Under the pieces are notes generated by a model. It worked only from the letters and a program-made list of their open reading frames with translations, had not been told where the DNA came from and searched no databases. Shown here in pieces: positions 23,746 through 32,537 of a stretch of 43,155 nt of DNA (position 1 is the stretch's first letter; every line of letters begins with the position of its first letter). This stretch comes from Bacillus pseudomycoides DSM 12442 (GTDB lineage Bacteria > Bacillota > Bacilli > Bacillales > Bacillaceae_G), in contig NZ_CM000745.1 in the NCBI RefSeq assembly GCF_000161455.1, positions 1,110,808 to 1,153,962 on the forward strand, in the 5' to 3' direction. The position numbers were made by a program, and so were the translations under genes.

Positions 23746-24429
23746 ATGCCCTTAAAAAACTATGGCGTTTTAAAAGGTACCGCACTACAATCTATGATTG
23801 GAAAAGGGAAAACACCTCATTATCAAGTTCATTTGCAAGATGAATCGGGAGTAGATTACCGGATTGCAATTAATGTGAAATCGCAGAGCTATCCATCAGA
23901 AGTATTATATTTTGCAAGTGAAAATATTAAATCAGAAGCTATTACGATTTTACCGACATTACCTTTTGGTTTTACAGAAGTGAAAAATAATGAACCAAAG
24001 GTGGCTTTAGATTATGTGCGGGGAAATTTATTTGAGTCAAAACAGATGATTCCTTTGCCGCCAGAAAAATCGGGAGCTGACAACGATTTAAATGAAAAAA
24101 TAGAACACTATATAAAACGAGCGATAGAGGAAAAGGCAATTATTTATGCATTTGGAGAACGATGGGGTCCAGAAAATGATACACCTGATCGATATTTTCA
24201 TTTTAAACCTGGTAATGGGATACATGATATTCATATGAATCAAGGAAATGTGGAGAAGTGGCAAGGGGATGATGGCACATGGCAAGATGGTGGCCTATTC
24301 ATCCATTTTGAGAAAAAGCAGCAATGGGTTGGCATTTTCCTCGCATTTCAGTCGCAGTCTTGGTGTACAGACGAAGAGGGACATGCGCGGATTCCGGTGG
24401 AGCATTGCAACTATAAGAGCAAAAATTAA
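23746..24429 (+). CDS. DUF2278 (YukJ) family protein
   Basis: A 227-residue cytosolic protein of the YukJ/DUF2278 family, function unknown. Family blocks seen are NYGVLKGTAL at the start, HYQVHLQDESGVDYRIAINVKS, LDYVRGNLF, IYAFGERWGPE and the GIHDIHMNQGN...WQDGGLFIHF region near the end. A GAGGAGA site precedes ATG 23746. It is convergent with the M50-like gene and shares a bidirectional terminator with it. Confidence 0.82.
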   Translation: MPLKNYGVLKGTALQSMIGKGKTPHYQVHLQDESGVDYRIAINVKSQSYPSEVLYFASENIKSEAITILPTLPFGFTEVKNNEPKVALDYVRGNLFESKQMIPLPPEKSGADNDLNEKIEHYIKRAIEEKAIIYAFGERWGPENDTPDRYFHFKPGNGIHDIHMNQGNVEKWQGDDGTWQDGGLFIHFEKKQQWVGIFLAFQSQSWCTDEEGHARIPVEHCNYKSKN

Positions 24430-24430
24430 T

Positions 24431-24468
24431 TAAAACAGCTAGTTCATCTCGAACTAGCTGTTTTAATT
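24431..24468. terminator. bidirectional terminator
   Basis: TTAAAACAGCTAGTTC pairs perfectly with GAACTAGCTGTTTTAA around ATCTC. It overlaps the 3' end of the minus-strand protease-like gene. Confidence 0.85.
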
Positions 24469-25286
24469 TTGTAGAAAATAAAGCTGATACATACAGCGAT
24501 ACATGAAAATAGTATGGCAATACTAGAGAAAGCAAGTACATACATATTATATTTCACTACATTCCCTATTAGTTGATTACTATCATAATGAAATAGACCT
24601 GCTATTGCATTGAAGAGGAAAAGAACGATAAATATAGTAATTACACCGTCTAATGAACCTTCTATATCCGGCTTGCTCAAGGCAATATGTGCAGAGATAC
24701 AAATCGCGATAAAAAGAAAAAGCCAAAACAAAGGATTAAATAAGTTGTTAACTGTAAAGAGACTTTTTAATAAGAGAATGGCTGATAATAAAATATTTTG
24801 TAACATATCGATATTGATAGAAGCGGTTTGAGTATTTGTTTCAAGAGCATGTATAAAGACCGAATAAGATTGTGGTACGAAATAATACATAAGAAGGATC
24901 AAGGCGGCCATTCCCGAGAAAATAGGAGCAATTCCGATGAAGAAATTTCCTATTCGTTGATATATACTTCTTTGATTATATTGATGCCTGACATAACCTA
25001 AATAACCGTTATTTGTATTGGTTGGAAAGAGCTGCATTGCCACAATTTGATGCCTAAATACGACACACATAATCGCATGTCCTAATTCATGAATAGGAAC
25101 ACCAATCCAAGCTGATAAAAGGAAGCCTTTTCTACCAAAAGCCCTCGTCCAATACGTTCGTGTAAGAGATTCTAAATATCCTAATAGAAAACCAACTAAA
25201 ATGATAACACCAAGTAATGAAAAAAATTGTATTAAGCTTTTAAGGAATATATGAAAAATTGAGTATGCTAGTTCCATATTCTTCAT
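24444..25286 (-). CDS. M50-like membrane metalloprotease family protein
   Basis: A 280-residue membrane protein with a zinc motif HELGH at residues 66-70 (GVPIHELGHAIMC), directly after a first hydrophobic segment, as in intramembrane M50-type peptidases. Seven or so hydrophobic segments follow. The second motif of site-2 proteases (Asn/Asp-Pro-Asp-Gly) is not obvious; NPLFW and SKPD are the nearest candidates, so the activity is uncertain. Start taken at 25286 (MKNMEL), with an alternative at 25277. Substrate unknown. Confidence 0.65.
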   Translation of the reverse strand: MKNMELAYSIFHIFLKSLIQFFSLLGVIILVGFLLGYLESLTRTYWTRAFGRKGFLLSAWIGVPIHELGHAIMCVVFRHQIVAMQLFPTNTNNGYLGYVRHQYNQRSIYQRIGNFFIGIAPIFSGMAALILLMYYFVPQSYSVFIHALETNTQTASINIDMLQNILLSAILLLKSLFTVNNLFNPLFWLFLFIAICISAHIALSKPDIEGSLDGVITIFIVLFLFNAIAGLFHYDSNQLIGNVVKYNMYVLAFSSIAILFSCIAVCISFIFYKIKTASSR

Positions 25287-25459
25287 CCAATCTATGTATT
25301 TTACTACTGTTTATCATACCACTTTGTGAATAGATTACTAGAATAGATAGGGTGGAAATGTATAGCATATATAGCTTTTTCTTGTAGGCATGTTTTCTGT
25401 CCTTATACATATATTGAATTTGTAGCAGCTTAGAAGATACATGCAAGGGAGATGGTAGG

Positions 25460-26260
25460 ATGATGTGTCCAGAGTGTAAAACTGAGCATGCAAGTGAAGC
25501 GAAATTCTGTGGTCATTGTGGACATTCACTTATGGAGCAAGCTGTAGAGCATCATGCAGAACAGGGGGAACAGCAGTTGTCCCAACCAGCACCTGTACAG
25601 GAAAACCGTTCGAATGAAACGGTAGAGCAAGCAAAGCAATTTGCAAGTGATTACATTCAGTTTTTTAAGAATGCATTAAAAGCTCCAACAGCAATTATGA
25701 AAAGTGGACATATTGAGGTAAGGAATGGGATTACAAGTCTTGTTCTTATTTGTTTCTTTTTTGCTTGTATGTTTTACCGGTTGATGAGTGCAACGGCAGC
25801 AATTGCAACTGGAATTATAAGTAGGGCTGGATTTGTACCTGAAGAACAGCCTTCTTTTTTCGGGGAATCAGCTAAGGTCTTTTTATTTTTATTAATTTTA
25901 TTTCTATTTGTTGGGGGTATAATTTTTGTAAGTGGAAAGCTCATGAAATCATCTTTTTCTTTTTTAGAAGCATTAGGGGTATGGGGAACAATTTCAACAC
26001 CGGTTGTCGCTATACTTATTCTTGCATTGTTATTTAGCTTTTTGTTAGGCTTCCTATCTCCACTATTTTTAGGATTCGCTGTAACAGGGATGACGATTTG
26101 CACAATTGTTTCCATATTAAAGTTAGACAGAGGTGGATTAGATCCAGTGTATACACTTATTATCGCAAATATTTTGATTTCAATTGCGAGCTGGATTGTG
26201 CTTTGGTCCTATATAAAAACAATACTTGATACCTTAACTGGAGGTTTAACAAACTTCTAA
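25460..26260 (+). CDS. zinc-ribbon membrane protein (Yip1/YIP-like)
   Basis: A 266-residue protein. An N-terminal zinc ribbon uses CPEC (residues 3-6) and CGHC (18-21). A Gln/Glu-rich linker follows, then about five hydrophobic segments from residue ~95 to the end (LVLICFFFACMFYRLM ... IASWIVLWSYIKTIL), resembling Yip1-type domains. AAGGGAG precedes ATG 25460. The next gene, 19 bases downstream, also has an N-terminal zinc ribbon plus membrane segment, so the two probably form one envelope-related unit. Function unknown. Confidence 0.7.
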   Translation: MMCPECKTEHASEAKFCGHCGHSLMEQAVEHHAEQGEQQLSQPAPVQENRSNETVEQAKQFASDYIQFFKNALKAPTAIMKSGHIEVRNGITSLVLICFFFACMFYRLMSATAAIATGIISRAGFVPEEQPSFFGESAKVFLFLLILFLFVGGIIFVSGKLMKSSFSFLEALGVWGTISTPVVAILILALLFSFLLGFLSPLFLGFAVTGMTICTIVSILKLDRGGLDPVYTLIIANILISIASWIVLWSYIKTILDTLTGGLTNF

Positions 26261-26279
26261 TGAAAAGGTGGATGAATGG

Positions 26280-27539
26280 ATGAACGTTTGTGCAAAATGC
26301 GGTTCACAGGTAATGGATGACGTGCAATTTTGTCAAAAGTGTGGGGCTAGAAGAGATGAGCACCAGCGAGTAGGGAACGAAAAGGAACCACAGATACGAA
26401 AGAAAATGAGCAAGGGGAAGAAAATATGGATTGTGCTTGTGATTCTTTTTATTGTCGGTTTTGGCGGCGCATACCTGTATGGAACAAAGTATTATTCTGC
26501 AGAAGCACAAATTGATAGAATGGTTACGATTTTACAAGACAGAGATACGGAAAAATTCATTGATATTGTTACAACAGATGACCCACAATTTGTAGTAGAT
26601 AAAGAGAGTGTAAGACCGTTGTTTTCGTATATAAAAGAATATCCGTCCTATGTTAATGATTTAAAAGCTTCTATACAACAGCAAAAGAAGAAGCAAAATG
26701 ATGTAGAAAAAGTCGATTTTGTATTAACGAAGGATGGAAAATACCTCTTTCTATTTGATCGATATAAATTGAAAGCAAAAACCTATTATGCAACGCTCCT
26801 TACGAATGAAAAAGATGCGTTGTTAAAAATAAATGGAAAAGAGTTAGATAAGACAACTGATAAAATGTTTGAAAAGCAATATGGACCATTTTTCCCAGGT
26901 ATTCAAACGTTTCAATCAGAGTTTAAAAATGATTATGTGAAGCTAACGCGTAAAGAAAAGGTTGTACTTATGAAACAAAATCAAAATAATGTAACAGTTG
27001 ACTTATCGTTAAAAGGTCACTACATTACCATTCAAACAAATGTAGTGGGAGCAACATTATATGCGAACCAGAAACCGATTACGACATTGGTGGGGGAAGA
27101 GTTTAAGTGGGGACCAGTAGCTACAGATGGAAGCGTCTCTATTTATTTAGAAAAAGAAGGTGCAAATGGAAAAGAACAAACAAAGGTGGAAAATATATCA
27201 ACAAGTCAATATTATACACTTTCGTTTCAGAAGAAGCCTGAAAAACAAGAAACATCTTCTTCTCCATCAACTGTGACAACAAAATATGTATATAACGGAT
27301 TTTTCTTTCCTGATAGTCATATTCGTAAGTTAACAAGCGCAGAGCTAAACATTTTAACAAAAGAACAATTGCGGATCGCGAGAAATGAAATATATGCTCG
27401 GCATGGGCATGTTTTTCAAACGAAAGATATGCAATCATACTTTTTAAAGCAGTCGTGGTATCGTGAAAATCCGTATTATACAGGAGAGTTGAATGATGTG
27501 GAGACGTATAATATTGAGCTTATGAAGACAAAGGAGTAG
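26280..27539 (+). CDS. zinc-ribbon TcaA/YvbJ-like membrane-anchored protein with YARHG domain
   Basis: A 419-residue protein from ATG 26280 (AGGTGG 8 bases upstream; a GTG at 26268 overlaps the site). Order: zinc ribbon CAKCG...CQKCG (residues ~4-24), a basic linker, one membrane helix (KIWIVLVILFIVGFGGAYLYG), then an extracellular part resembling TcaA/YvbJ domains, and a C-terminal YARHG domain (RIARNEIYARHGHVF ... YYTGELNDVETYNI). In Staphylococcus TcaA affects glycopeptide susceptibility; in Bacillus YvbJ the role is unclear. The topology is one-pass with the ribbon inside. Pairs with the upstream zinc-ribbon protein. Confidence 0.78.
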   Translation: MNVCAKCGSQVMDDVQFCQKCGARRDEHQRVGNEKEPQIRKKMSKGKKIWIVLVILFIVGFGGAYLYGTKYYSAEAQIDRMVTILQDRDTEKFIDIVTTDDPQFVVDKESVRPLFSYIKEYPSYVNDLKASIQQQKKKQNDVEKVDFVLTKDGKYLFLFDRYKLKAKTYYATLLTNEKDALLKINGKELDKTTDKMFEKQYGPFFPGIQTFQSEFKNDYVKLTRKEKVVLMKQNQNNVTVDLSLKGHYITIQTNVVGATLYANQKPITTLVGEEFKWGPVATDGSVSIYLEKEGANGKEQTKVENISTSQYYTLSFQKKPEKQETSSSPSTVTTKYVYNGFFFPDSHIRKLTSAELNILTKEQLRIARNEIYARHGHVFQTKDMQSYFLKQSWYRENPYYTGELNDVETYNIELMKTKE

Positions 27540-27572
27540 GCATTATCATTTTTTATGTTGTAGAAATGAAAG

Positions 27573-27606
27573 GTACATCAACGATAATGGTGATGTACTT
27601 TTTTTA
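27573..27606 (+). terminator. terminator of the zinc-ribbon gene pair
   Basis: GTACATCA (27573-27580) pairs with TGATGTAC (27591-27598), followed by seven Ts that run into the bcr1 element. Confidence 0.8.
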
Positions 27607-27762
27607 TTTATCCCGCATTAACGGGCAGTAAGACCACCACCTCAAGATTTAGAGAGAAACGAGGAAGATAGGTGGGGGGCCAACTGCCCGTAAAAGCCCG
27701 ATTGATGAGGGCTAATAATCAGTGGGGGAAGAAAACCCACACTGATTAAAGTTTCACTTTAT
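27607..27762 (+). repeat. complete bcr1-type mobile repeat
   Basis: A 156-base element flanked by TTTAT at 27607-27611 and 27758-27762. The size and the TTTAT ends match what is published for bcr1, a B. cereus-group-specific non-coding element with mobile features. It starts CCCGCATTAACGGGCAGT and ends CTGATTAAAGTTTCACTTTAT. Internal pairs (CGGGCAGT / ACTGCCCG; AATCAGTGGGGG / CCCACACTGATT) would fold it into a long stem. Confidence 0.8.
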
Positions 27763-27865
27763 GTGTTTGTATTTCATGTAACAAATCCTTTTATGTGTCA
27801 TGGTAATGATTACATTATTCCGGTTGAAAAATATAGAAGAATTTAAAGGCAAGATTACCTCTTTG

Positions 27866-28297
27866 TTATTTCTGTAATGGCATGAGGGAAGTTCTAGCTG
27901 GTTCGCGAGAAAAAAAGATATGAAAGAGAAAATTGACTCTGCTTGCTCTGCCAGTTGTACTAGCCTGGACATCGGCTAAAGAACTGGAAGAAAGTATGGC
28001 TTCCGAATTCGGTGGAACTGTAATCTCCAGTCTACTGTTTAATTTTTTTGATGTTACAACTGTTATTGTGTCGTAAGAGAGGTTGATAATCTTTAGAATA
28101 CCAAGTGGATAGACAGCATCGTCAGGCTGAGAGGTGGATGCAAACAGGGTGGATTTCCAAATTTCTTGAAAAAAGGTATCGCTATCAGCCGACCAAGCCT
28201 GTGCACCGTAAAGTGTTGCACTAATACTGAATTCTTGTTCCAGTGGTTGGACAACTTTGGGTTCAGCAGGAGTAGAGATAAGAAAATTACTGCACAT
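27866..28297 (-). CDS. hypothetical protein, weak resemblance to endospore-appendage (DUF3992) proteins
   Basis: A 143-residue protein I do not firmly recognise. A TAGGTGA site precedes ATG 28297. The middle and end show a beta-sandwich pattern, LKIINLSYDTITVVTSKKLN then LEITVPPNSEAILSSSSLAD, resembling the jellyroll core of Ena-type spore appendage subunits (a TVxPGxS turn before a serine-rich strand). The Cys pairs typical of Ena1 N-termini are absent; only Cys2 is present. The tail (FSREPARTSLMPLQK) looks unlike the usual family end. It is monocistronic and flanked by two repeat elements. Confidence 0.4.
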   Translation of the reverse strand: MCSNFLISTPAEPKVVQPLEQEFSISATLYGAQAWSADSDTFFQEIWKSTLFASTSQPDDAVYPLGILKIINLSYDTITVVTSKKLNSRLEITVPPNSEAILSSSSLADVQASTTGRASRVNFLFHIFFSREPARTSLMPLQK

Positions 28298-28400
28298 TGA
28301 TTCTTTTCACCTACTTTCCATTGCGATTGTTATAGCATATTAATAATTAGGTTTATGGGACACGACGCTTTACCTATAGTGTTCAAAGGATGTTTAAAAA

Positions 28401-28596
28401 TATATGAATATAAATTGAAAAACTGATAGAAAACCATTCTTTTTTAGGTGTGAGAGAGGATCCGGCCAAGCAAAGAAGCGGTCAGAGCCTTTTTGAGCCC
28501 CATGCCAAGTGAAAATAAAGGGAGAAAATGAGTGCAAGGCTCTTTTTGTATGTATAGCCGCGACTTATATGTTGGAAAATCAAAATGTATATACAA
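28401..28596 (+). repeat. dispersed ~190-bp repeat, copy B
   Basis: Same family as 7463-7636: CTTTTTTAGG, GAGAGGATCC, AAGAAGCGGTCAGA, CCCCATGCCAAGTGAAAA and CTTATATGTTGGAAAATC are shared. The remaining bases of the gap to 28749 contain no other recognisable feature. Confidence 0.75.
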
Positions 28597-28749
28597 AGGT
28601 ATGCGTTATTATATTTGGACGAAGTGGTTTCATTTATAAACAAAAGGGAGAAAACATATACTTTGTATAAGCTACTTATAGAAAAAAGGATTTATTTACA
28701 GTGAATCTGGAGAATGTAAACGATAGAGACTGTACAAAGGAGTGATTTT

Positions 28750-30084
28750 GTGAACTATGTAATCATTGGCGGAGATGCAGCTGGCATGAGTGCGGCTATG
28801 CAAATTGTTAGAAATGATAAAGAAGCAAAAGTTGTAACGTTAGAAAAAGGTGAAATATATTCATATGCGCAGTGTGGACTTCCGTACGTTATTAGCGGTG
28901 TGATTGCTGCTACTGAAAAATTAATTGCACGAGACATTAGCACATTTCGTGATAAGTATGGAATTGATGCGAAAACACACCATGAAGTAACGAAAATTGA
29001 TACTGAAAACAAAATTGTGCATGGTATACATACAAGTGAAAACGAGGCATTTCAATATAAATATGATCGCTTGCTAATTGCGACAGGAGTTAGACCTGTT
29101 ATGCCGGACTGGGAAGGAAACAACCTGCAAGGTGTTCATCTTTTAAAAACAATTCCGGATGCCCATAGAATATTGGAGACCTTACAGGAACAGAATGTTG
29201 AGCAAGTAACCATTATTGGCGGCGGGGCAATTGGTCTTGAAATGGCTGAAACATTTGGAGAGCTTGGGAAAAAGGTGCGAATGATTGAGCGAAATGAACA
29301 TATTGGCACAATTTATGATGCCGATATGGCAGCATATATACATGAAGAAGCAGCAAAATATAATATTGAAATTTTAACAAATGAAAATGTAAAAGCATTT
29401 AAGGGGAAAGAGAAAGTTGAATTTGTTGAAACAGATAAAGGAACGTATAAAACGGATCTCATTCTAGTATCAGTTGGCGTGCAGCCAAACACAGAGTTTG
29501 TTAACGGAACAGCGATTCGTACGAACAAAAAAGGGGCTATAGAAGTAAATGCTTATATGCAAACGAATGTGGAAGATATCTATGCAGCAGGAGATTGTGC
29601 AACGCATTATCACATCATAAAAGAAACGCATGATCATATTCCAATCGGTACAACTGCAAATAAGCAAGGGCGTCTTGCAGGATTGAATATGGTTGATAAA
29701 CGAAGAGCGTTTAAAGGCACTCTCGGTACGAGCATTATTAAATTTATGGGACTCACTTTAGCGAGAACGGGTTTAAGTGAAAAAGAAGCAAGCGGATTGA
29801 AAATACCATATAAAACGGTGAAAGTAGATGCAACCAGTATGGCTGGCTATTATCCAAATGCAACGCCGCTTTATGTGAAATTAGTGTATCGTTCTGATAC
29901 AAAACAACTATTAGGCGGACAAGTGATCGGAGAAGAAGGCGTGGATAAACGAATCGATGTTATTGCAATGGCGCTCTTTCATAAAATGAGCATTCATGAT
30001 TTAGAAGATGTCGATTTAAGTTATGCACCGCCATATAACAGTGTTTGGGATCCAGTTCAACAAGCAGCGCGGCGAGCGGAATAG
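28750..30084 (+). CDS. cdr: coenzyme A disulfide reductase (CoADR)
   Basis: FAD-dependent pyridine nucleotide-disulfide oxidoreductase that keeps CoA-SH, the main low-molecular-weight thiol partner of bacillithiol in these bacteria, reduced. It has 444 residues. The FAD site is VIIGGDAAGMSAA at the N-terminus; the single active-site Cys42 lies in SYAQCGLPYVISG, the CoADR pattern rather than a CxxxxC pair; the NAD(P)H site is TIIGGGAIGLEMAE; the second FAD block is IYAAGDCA. The C-terminal dimerisation domain ends LSYAPPYNSVWDPVQQAAR, with the conserved Tyr pair. GTG start behind AAAGGAG. Single gene. Confidence 0.88.
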   Translation: MNYVIIGGDAAGMSAAMQIVRNDKEAKVVTLEKGEIYSYAQCGLPYVISGVIAATEKLIARDISTFRDKYGIDAKTHHEVTKIDTENKIVHGIHTSENEAFQYKYDRLLIATGVRPVMPDWEGNNLQGVHLLKTIPDAHRILETLQEQNVEQVTIIGGGAIGLEMAETFGELGKKVRMIERNEHIGTIYDADMAAYIHEEAAKYNIEILTNENVKAFKGKEKVEFVETDKGTYKTDLILVSVGVQPNTEFVNGTAIRTNKKGAIEVNAYMQTNVEDIYAAGDCATHYHIIKETHDHIPIGTTANKQGRLAGLNMVDKRRAFKGTLGTSIIKFMGLTLARTGLSEKEASGLKIPYKTVKVDATSMAGYYPNATPLYVKLVYRSDTKQLLGGQVIGEEGVDKRIDVIAMALFHKMSIHDLEDVDLSYAPPYNSVWDPVQQAARRAE

Positions 30085-30112
30085 TACTTCTTATAGAAGT
30101 GCTATTTTTTTA
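30082..30112 (+). terminator. terminator of cdr
   Basis: TAGTACTTC pairs with GAAGTGCTA around TTATA, followed by seven Ts; it includes the stop codon. Confidence 0.8.
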
Positions 30113-30270
30113 TTTCGAAAACACCGAATTATAAAAAAGATATATAAAATCATATTTGTCCTTGAAAAATGTAGTACGTATCTATTATATTTTCATATAG
30201 TATTTATTTTTTACATACATAAAAATACGATAGAAACAAGCTAGTAATGAATGATGATGGAGGATAAGAA

Positions 30271-30681
30271 ATGGCAATAAATATGAGAACAGTAGAAGAG
30301 TGGATTGCAGAGTCAAACGCAAGACATGAGGAGGACTTTGGAGAAATTGTCCAAGAAATAAAGGAACTATGCATTGCGATTGATAACGCTACATTAATTT
30401 ACCCGAAAAATGTATTTTGCTTTGGAAAAAAAGCGGAAGTGTTCTTCTTTTTCCAAGATCATGTTGTCATTGGTCAGGTGCAAGAAGAGTATATTAAAGT
30501 TGAAAAATTAAAGTATGAGAATATTACAGATATAAGCCTAAAAACAAATGATAAAAATACAACATTAGAGTTGAAGTTCTCTAATGGGAATTCTATTATG
30601 CTAGATAGTTTAAATGATAACTGCGGAACGAAGAATTGGTTGTTTGCAAGACAGATTAAGAGTATCTTTAAAGTAATTTAG
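30271..30681 (+). CDS. hypothetical protein (possibly DUF3908)
   Basis: A 136-residue soluble protein with a GGAGGAT ribosome site before ATG 30271. It has a helical N-terminus (VEEWIAESNARHEEDFGEIVQEIKEL) followed by a beta-rich part (VFFFFQDHVVIGQVQEEYIKVEKLKYENITDISL and TTLELKFSNGNSIML), reminiscent of PH-like/bacterial YokE-type folds. I suspect the B. cereus-group family DUF3908 but cannot confirm it. No function can be assigned. Confidence 0.5.
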   Translation: MAINMRTVEEWIAESNARHEEDFGEIVQEIKELCIAIDNATLIYPKNVFCFGKKAEVFFFFQDHVVIGQVQEEYIKVEKLKYENITDISLKTNDKNTTLELKFSNGNSIMLDSLNDNCGTKNWLFARQIKSIFKVI

Positions 30682-30696
30682 TAGTGAAAGCAGGTC

Positions 30697-30892
30697 TTAT
30701 ATAAATCCAAATTAAAAACGACAAAACCCCTTCTTTTTAGGTAGGAGAGAGCATCCAGCCATGCATAGAAGCGGTCAGATCCTTTTTCTGCCCCATGCCA
30801 AGTGAAAACAGAGGGAGAAAGCGAGTGTAAGGTACCTTTTGTTTTTCGTAGCAGCAATTTACATGTTGAAAAATCAAAATGGATTTATATAA
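30697..30892 (+). repeat. dispersed ~190-bp repeat, copy C (intact ends)
   Basis: The best-preserved copy. Termini TTATATAAATCC (30697-30708) and GGATTTATATAA (30881-30892) are perfect 12-bp inverted repeats. The core is shared with copies A, B and D. It lies just past the 3' end of the TOMM operon. Confidence 0.8.
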
Positions 30893-30902
30893 AATCCCTT
30901 CA

Positions 30903-30949
30903 AAAACACGCCCTTTGCCAGCACAGTGTACTGAGCGCAGGGCGTGTTT
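30903..30949. terminator. terminator of the TOMM operon
   Basis: AAAACACGCCCT (30903-30914) pairs with AGGGCGTGTTTT (30938-30949). It follows the SagB-type gene's stop codon without a gap and can act from either side. Confidence 0.85.
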
Positions 30950-32515
30950 TTAGCTATGCAAATATCCTTTTAACCAAGTGCGATGGCGATAGGGACCAAC
31001 TGGAATTTGAATAAGGGTCGTTTTTCTTTTTGTATCAGTTTCATACAGTTTGTCACATAAGTTTGCATCAAATCCTAAGAGCGGGTGACCTCCCATATCC
31101 ATAGCTGAGGCTGCTAAGACAAGTTTTTGGACGAGCATTCCAGCTTCCATTTGTTGAATTCGATATCCTCTATAACCTAAATCGTTTTTTAAATAATCTT
31201 TATTTCCTATTACATGTAAACAGAGTGGTACTTGAAAGAGATTTACATTGTCCATTGTCATACCGGATTGTAAAGGATAGCGGAGATCTCCTAATTGAAT
31301 TTTTTCTAATGTATGAGCATTACTGTCGTAGGAATAGGCACCATTTGGCAAACCGTCTACGTTATAAAAGCATCCGTATAGTGAGACACGTGATTTTTTC
31401 TTTATATGTGCTCCGTCTAAATCATTTTGATAAGGAAAGGAAAGAGTTGCTTCTTGAAGCAAAGTAGCTAGTTGCGTATCGCTTATTTTCCTTAAGACAA
31501 AATCTAAATCAGGTGAATAACGTTTTTGACAAGCTGTTGCGAAATCGTATGATAATCGCTCTACTCTGGGGAGTGTCAAAGTTTGTGTGTGATGTGGAAC
31601 AGTTGCCTCTTCTGTCACAGTTCGAAATTGTTCAGTTGAATCTAGCATAGATGCTGCATTCATTGTTGTTATTAGAGGGTGATCAGTAAAGTTCTTTGAG
31701 CGAACAAAATGTTCATGCTCTAAAATAGGAAGCTGCTGTGAGAGTTCATAAGAAGTAACGTTTGCGACTGTATTATTTGGATGAAACCATTCTTCTGCAG
31801 GGTGGTTAGATAATGGGATAACTGCATACACACTTTCTTCTTGCTCCGATAGTCCGAGTAAATGATTAATGGCTCTATCAAGAAATTGAAAATATACACC
31901 AGATGTATAGCCGAATTGTTTAGAGACTTCTAGTAATTGGCCGATGAGGACACCAGTATCTAGACCTTGGAGACGATAGGAAAAGTTATTATATTTAAAG
32001 AAATTTTTCCAAAACATTGTTGATACAAAGGCGGTGCCGAAGCAAGCAGATAGATTGCAGCGATTTCCAAGTGCCTCCGTGAGATAAGAGTCAAAATTTC
32101 CTTCACGCAGTAATACGAGACGATGATGTGCTGCGTCATAATGATAGATTCCCTGTGGACAATGATACATTTTTAAATACAAATATAGTTCATTTGGATA
32201 TAGAGCTCCTCCAGAAGGAATAAATCTTCGGTATATATTTGTTGTATTTTGTTCTTCTAAGCCGAGGGAAGGCTGACACAATTGAGTTAGGCCAAATGTA
32301 TACCAGAGACAATGTCCGATTTGCTCGAGAGTGGGTTCTTTAGACAGATTTTGATCTCGCAATGTTAGCGGTACCTCTAGAGAAAGAGGAATGACAGGTA
32401 GATTACGGTATAGTTTATAGGGAAGGGGGGCATCAGCCCAGTTAATTTCCTTGTCTTGGGGCATGATTTCATCAATGGAAAAATGCAAATGGTGTAGAAA
32501 TGTTTCTAGTTGCAT
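30950..32515 (-). CDS. SagB-type FMN dehydrogenase (TOMM azoline oxidase)
   Basis: Nitroreductase-like flavoenzyme that oxidises thiazolines/oxazolines to thiazoles/oxazoles in the maturation of azole-containing peptides; 521 residues, a double-length SagB/ThcOx form. The first half has PSGGALYPNELYLYLKMYHCPQGIYHYD (FMN/substrate strand, typical of SagB) and the second has FYNVDGLPNGAYSYDSNAHTLEKI with MEAGMLVQKLVLAASAMDMGGHPLLGFD, the same fold repeated. The ATG at 32515 follows AAGGAGG by 7 bases; a TTG at 32518 is less likely. Last gene of the three-gene TOMM operon, 22 bases after the YcaO gene. Confidence 0.88.
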   Translation of the reverse strand: MQLETFLHHLHFSIDEIMPQDKEINWADAPLPYKLYRNLPVIPLSLEVPLTLRDQNLSKEPTLEQIGHCLWYTFGLTQLCQPSLGLEEQNTTNIYRRFIPSGGALYPNELYLYLKMYHCPQGIYHYDAAHHRLVLLREGNFDSYLTEALGNRCNLSACFGTAFVSTMFWKNFFKYNNFSYRLQGLDTGVLIGQLLEVSKQFGYTSGVYFQFLDRAINHLLGLSEQEESVYAVIPLSNHPAEEWFHPNNTVANVTSYELSQQLPILEHEHFVRSKNFTDHPLITTMNAASMLDSTEQFRTVTEEATVPHHTQTLTLPRVERLSYDFATACQKRYSPDLDFVLRKISDTQLATLLQEATLSFPYQNDLDGAHIKKKSRVSLYGCFYNVDGLPNGAYSYDSNAHTLEKIQLGDLRYPLQSGMTMDNVNLFQVPLCLHVIGNKDYLKNDLGYRGYRIQQMEAGMLVQKLVLAASAMDMGGHPLLGFDANLCDKLYETDTKRKTTLIQIPVGPYRHRTWLKGYLHS

Positions 32516-32537
32516 CAATCTACCTCCTTATTGTGAC

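Noticed and set aside
8814..27762. Repeated GATTAAAGTTTCACTTTAT units considered as CRISPR repeats
   Set aside because: The copies are kilobases apart with no regular spacers and no cas genes; they are ends of bcr1-type elements.
30802..31014. Plus-strand frame at the end of the TOMM operon
   Set aside because: It is made of repeat copy C, the terminator and antisense of the SagB-type gene.
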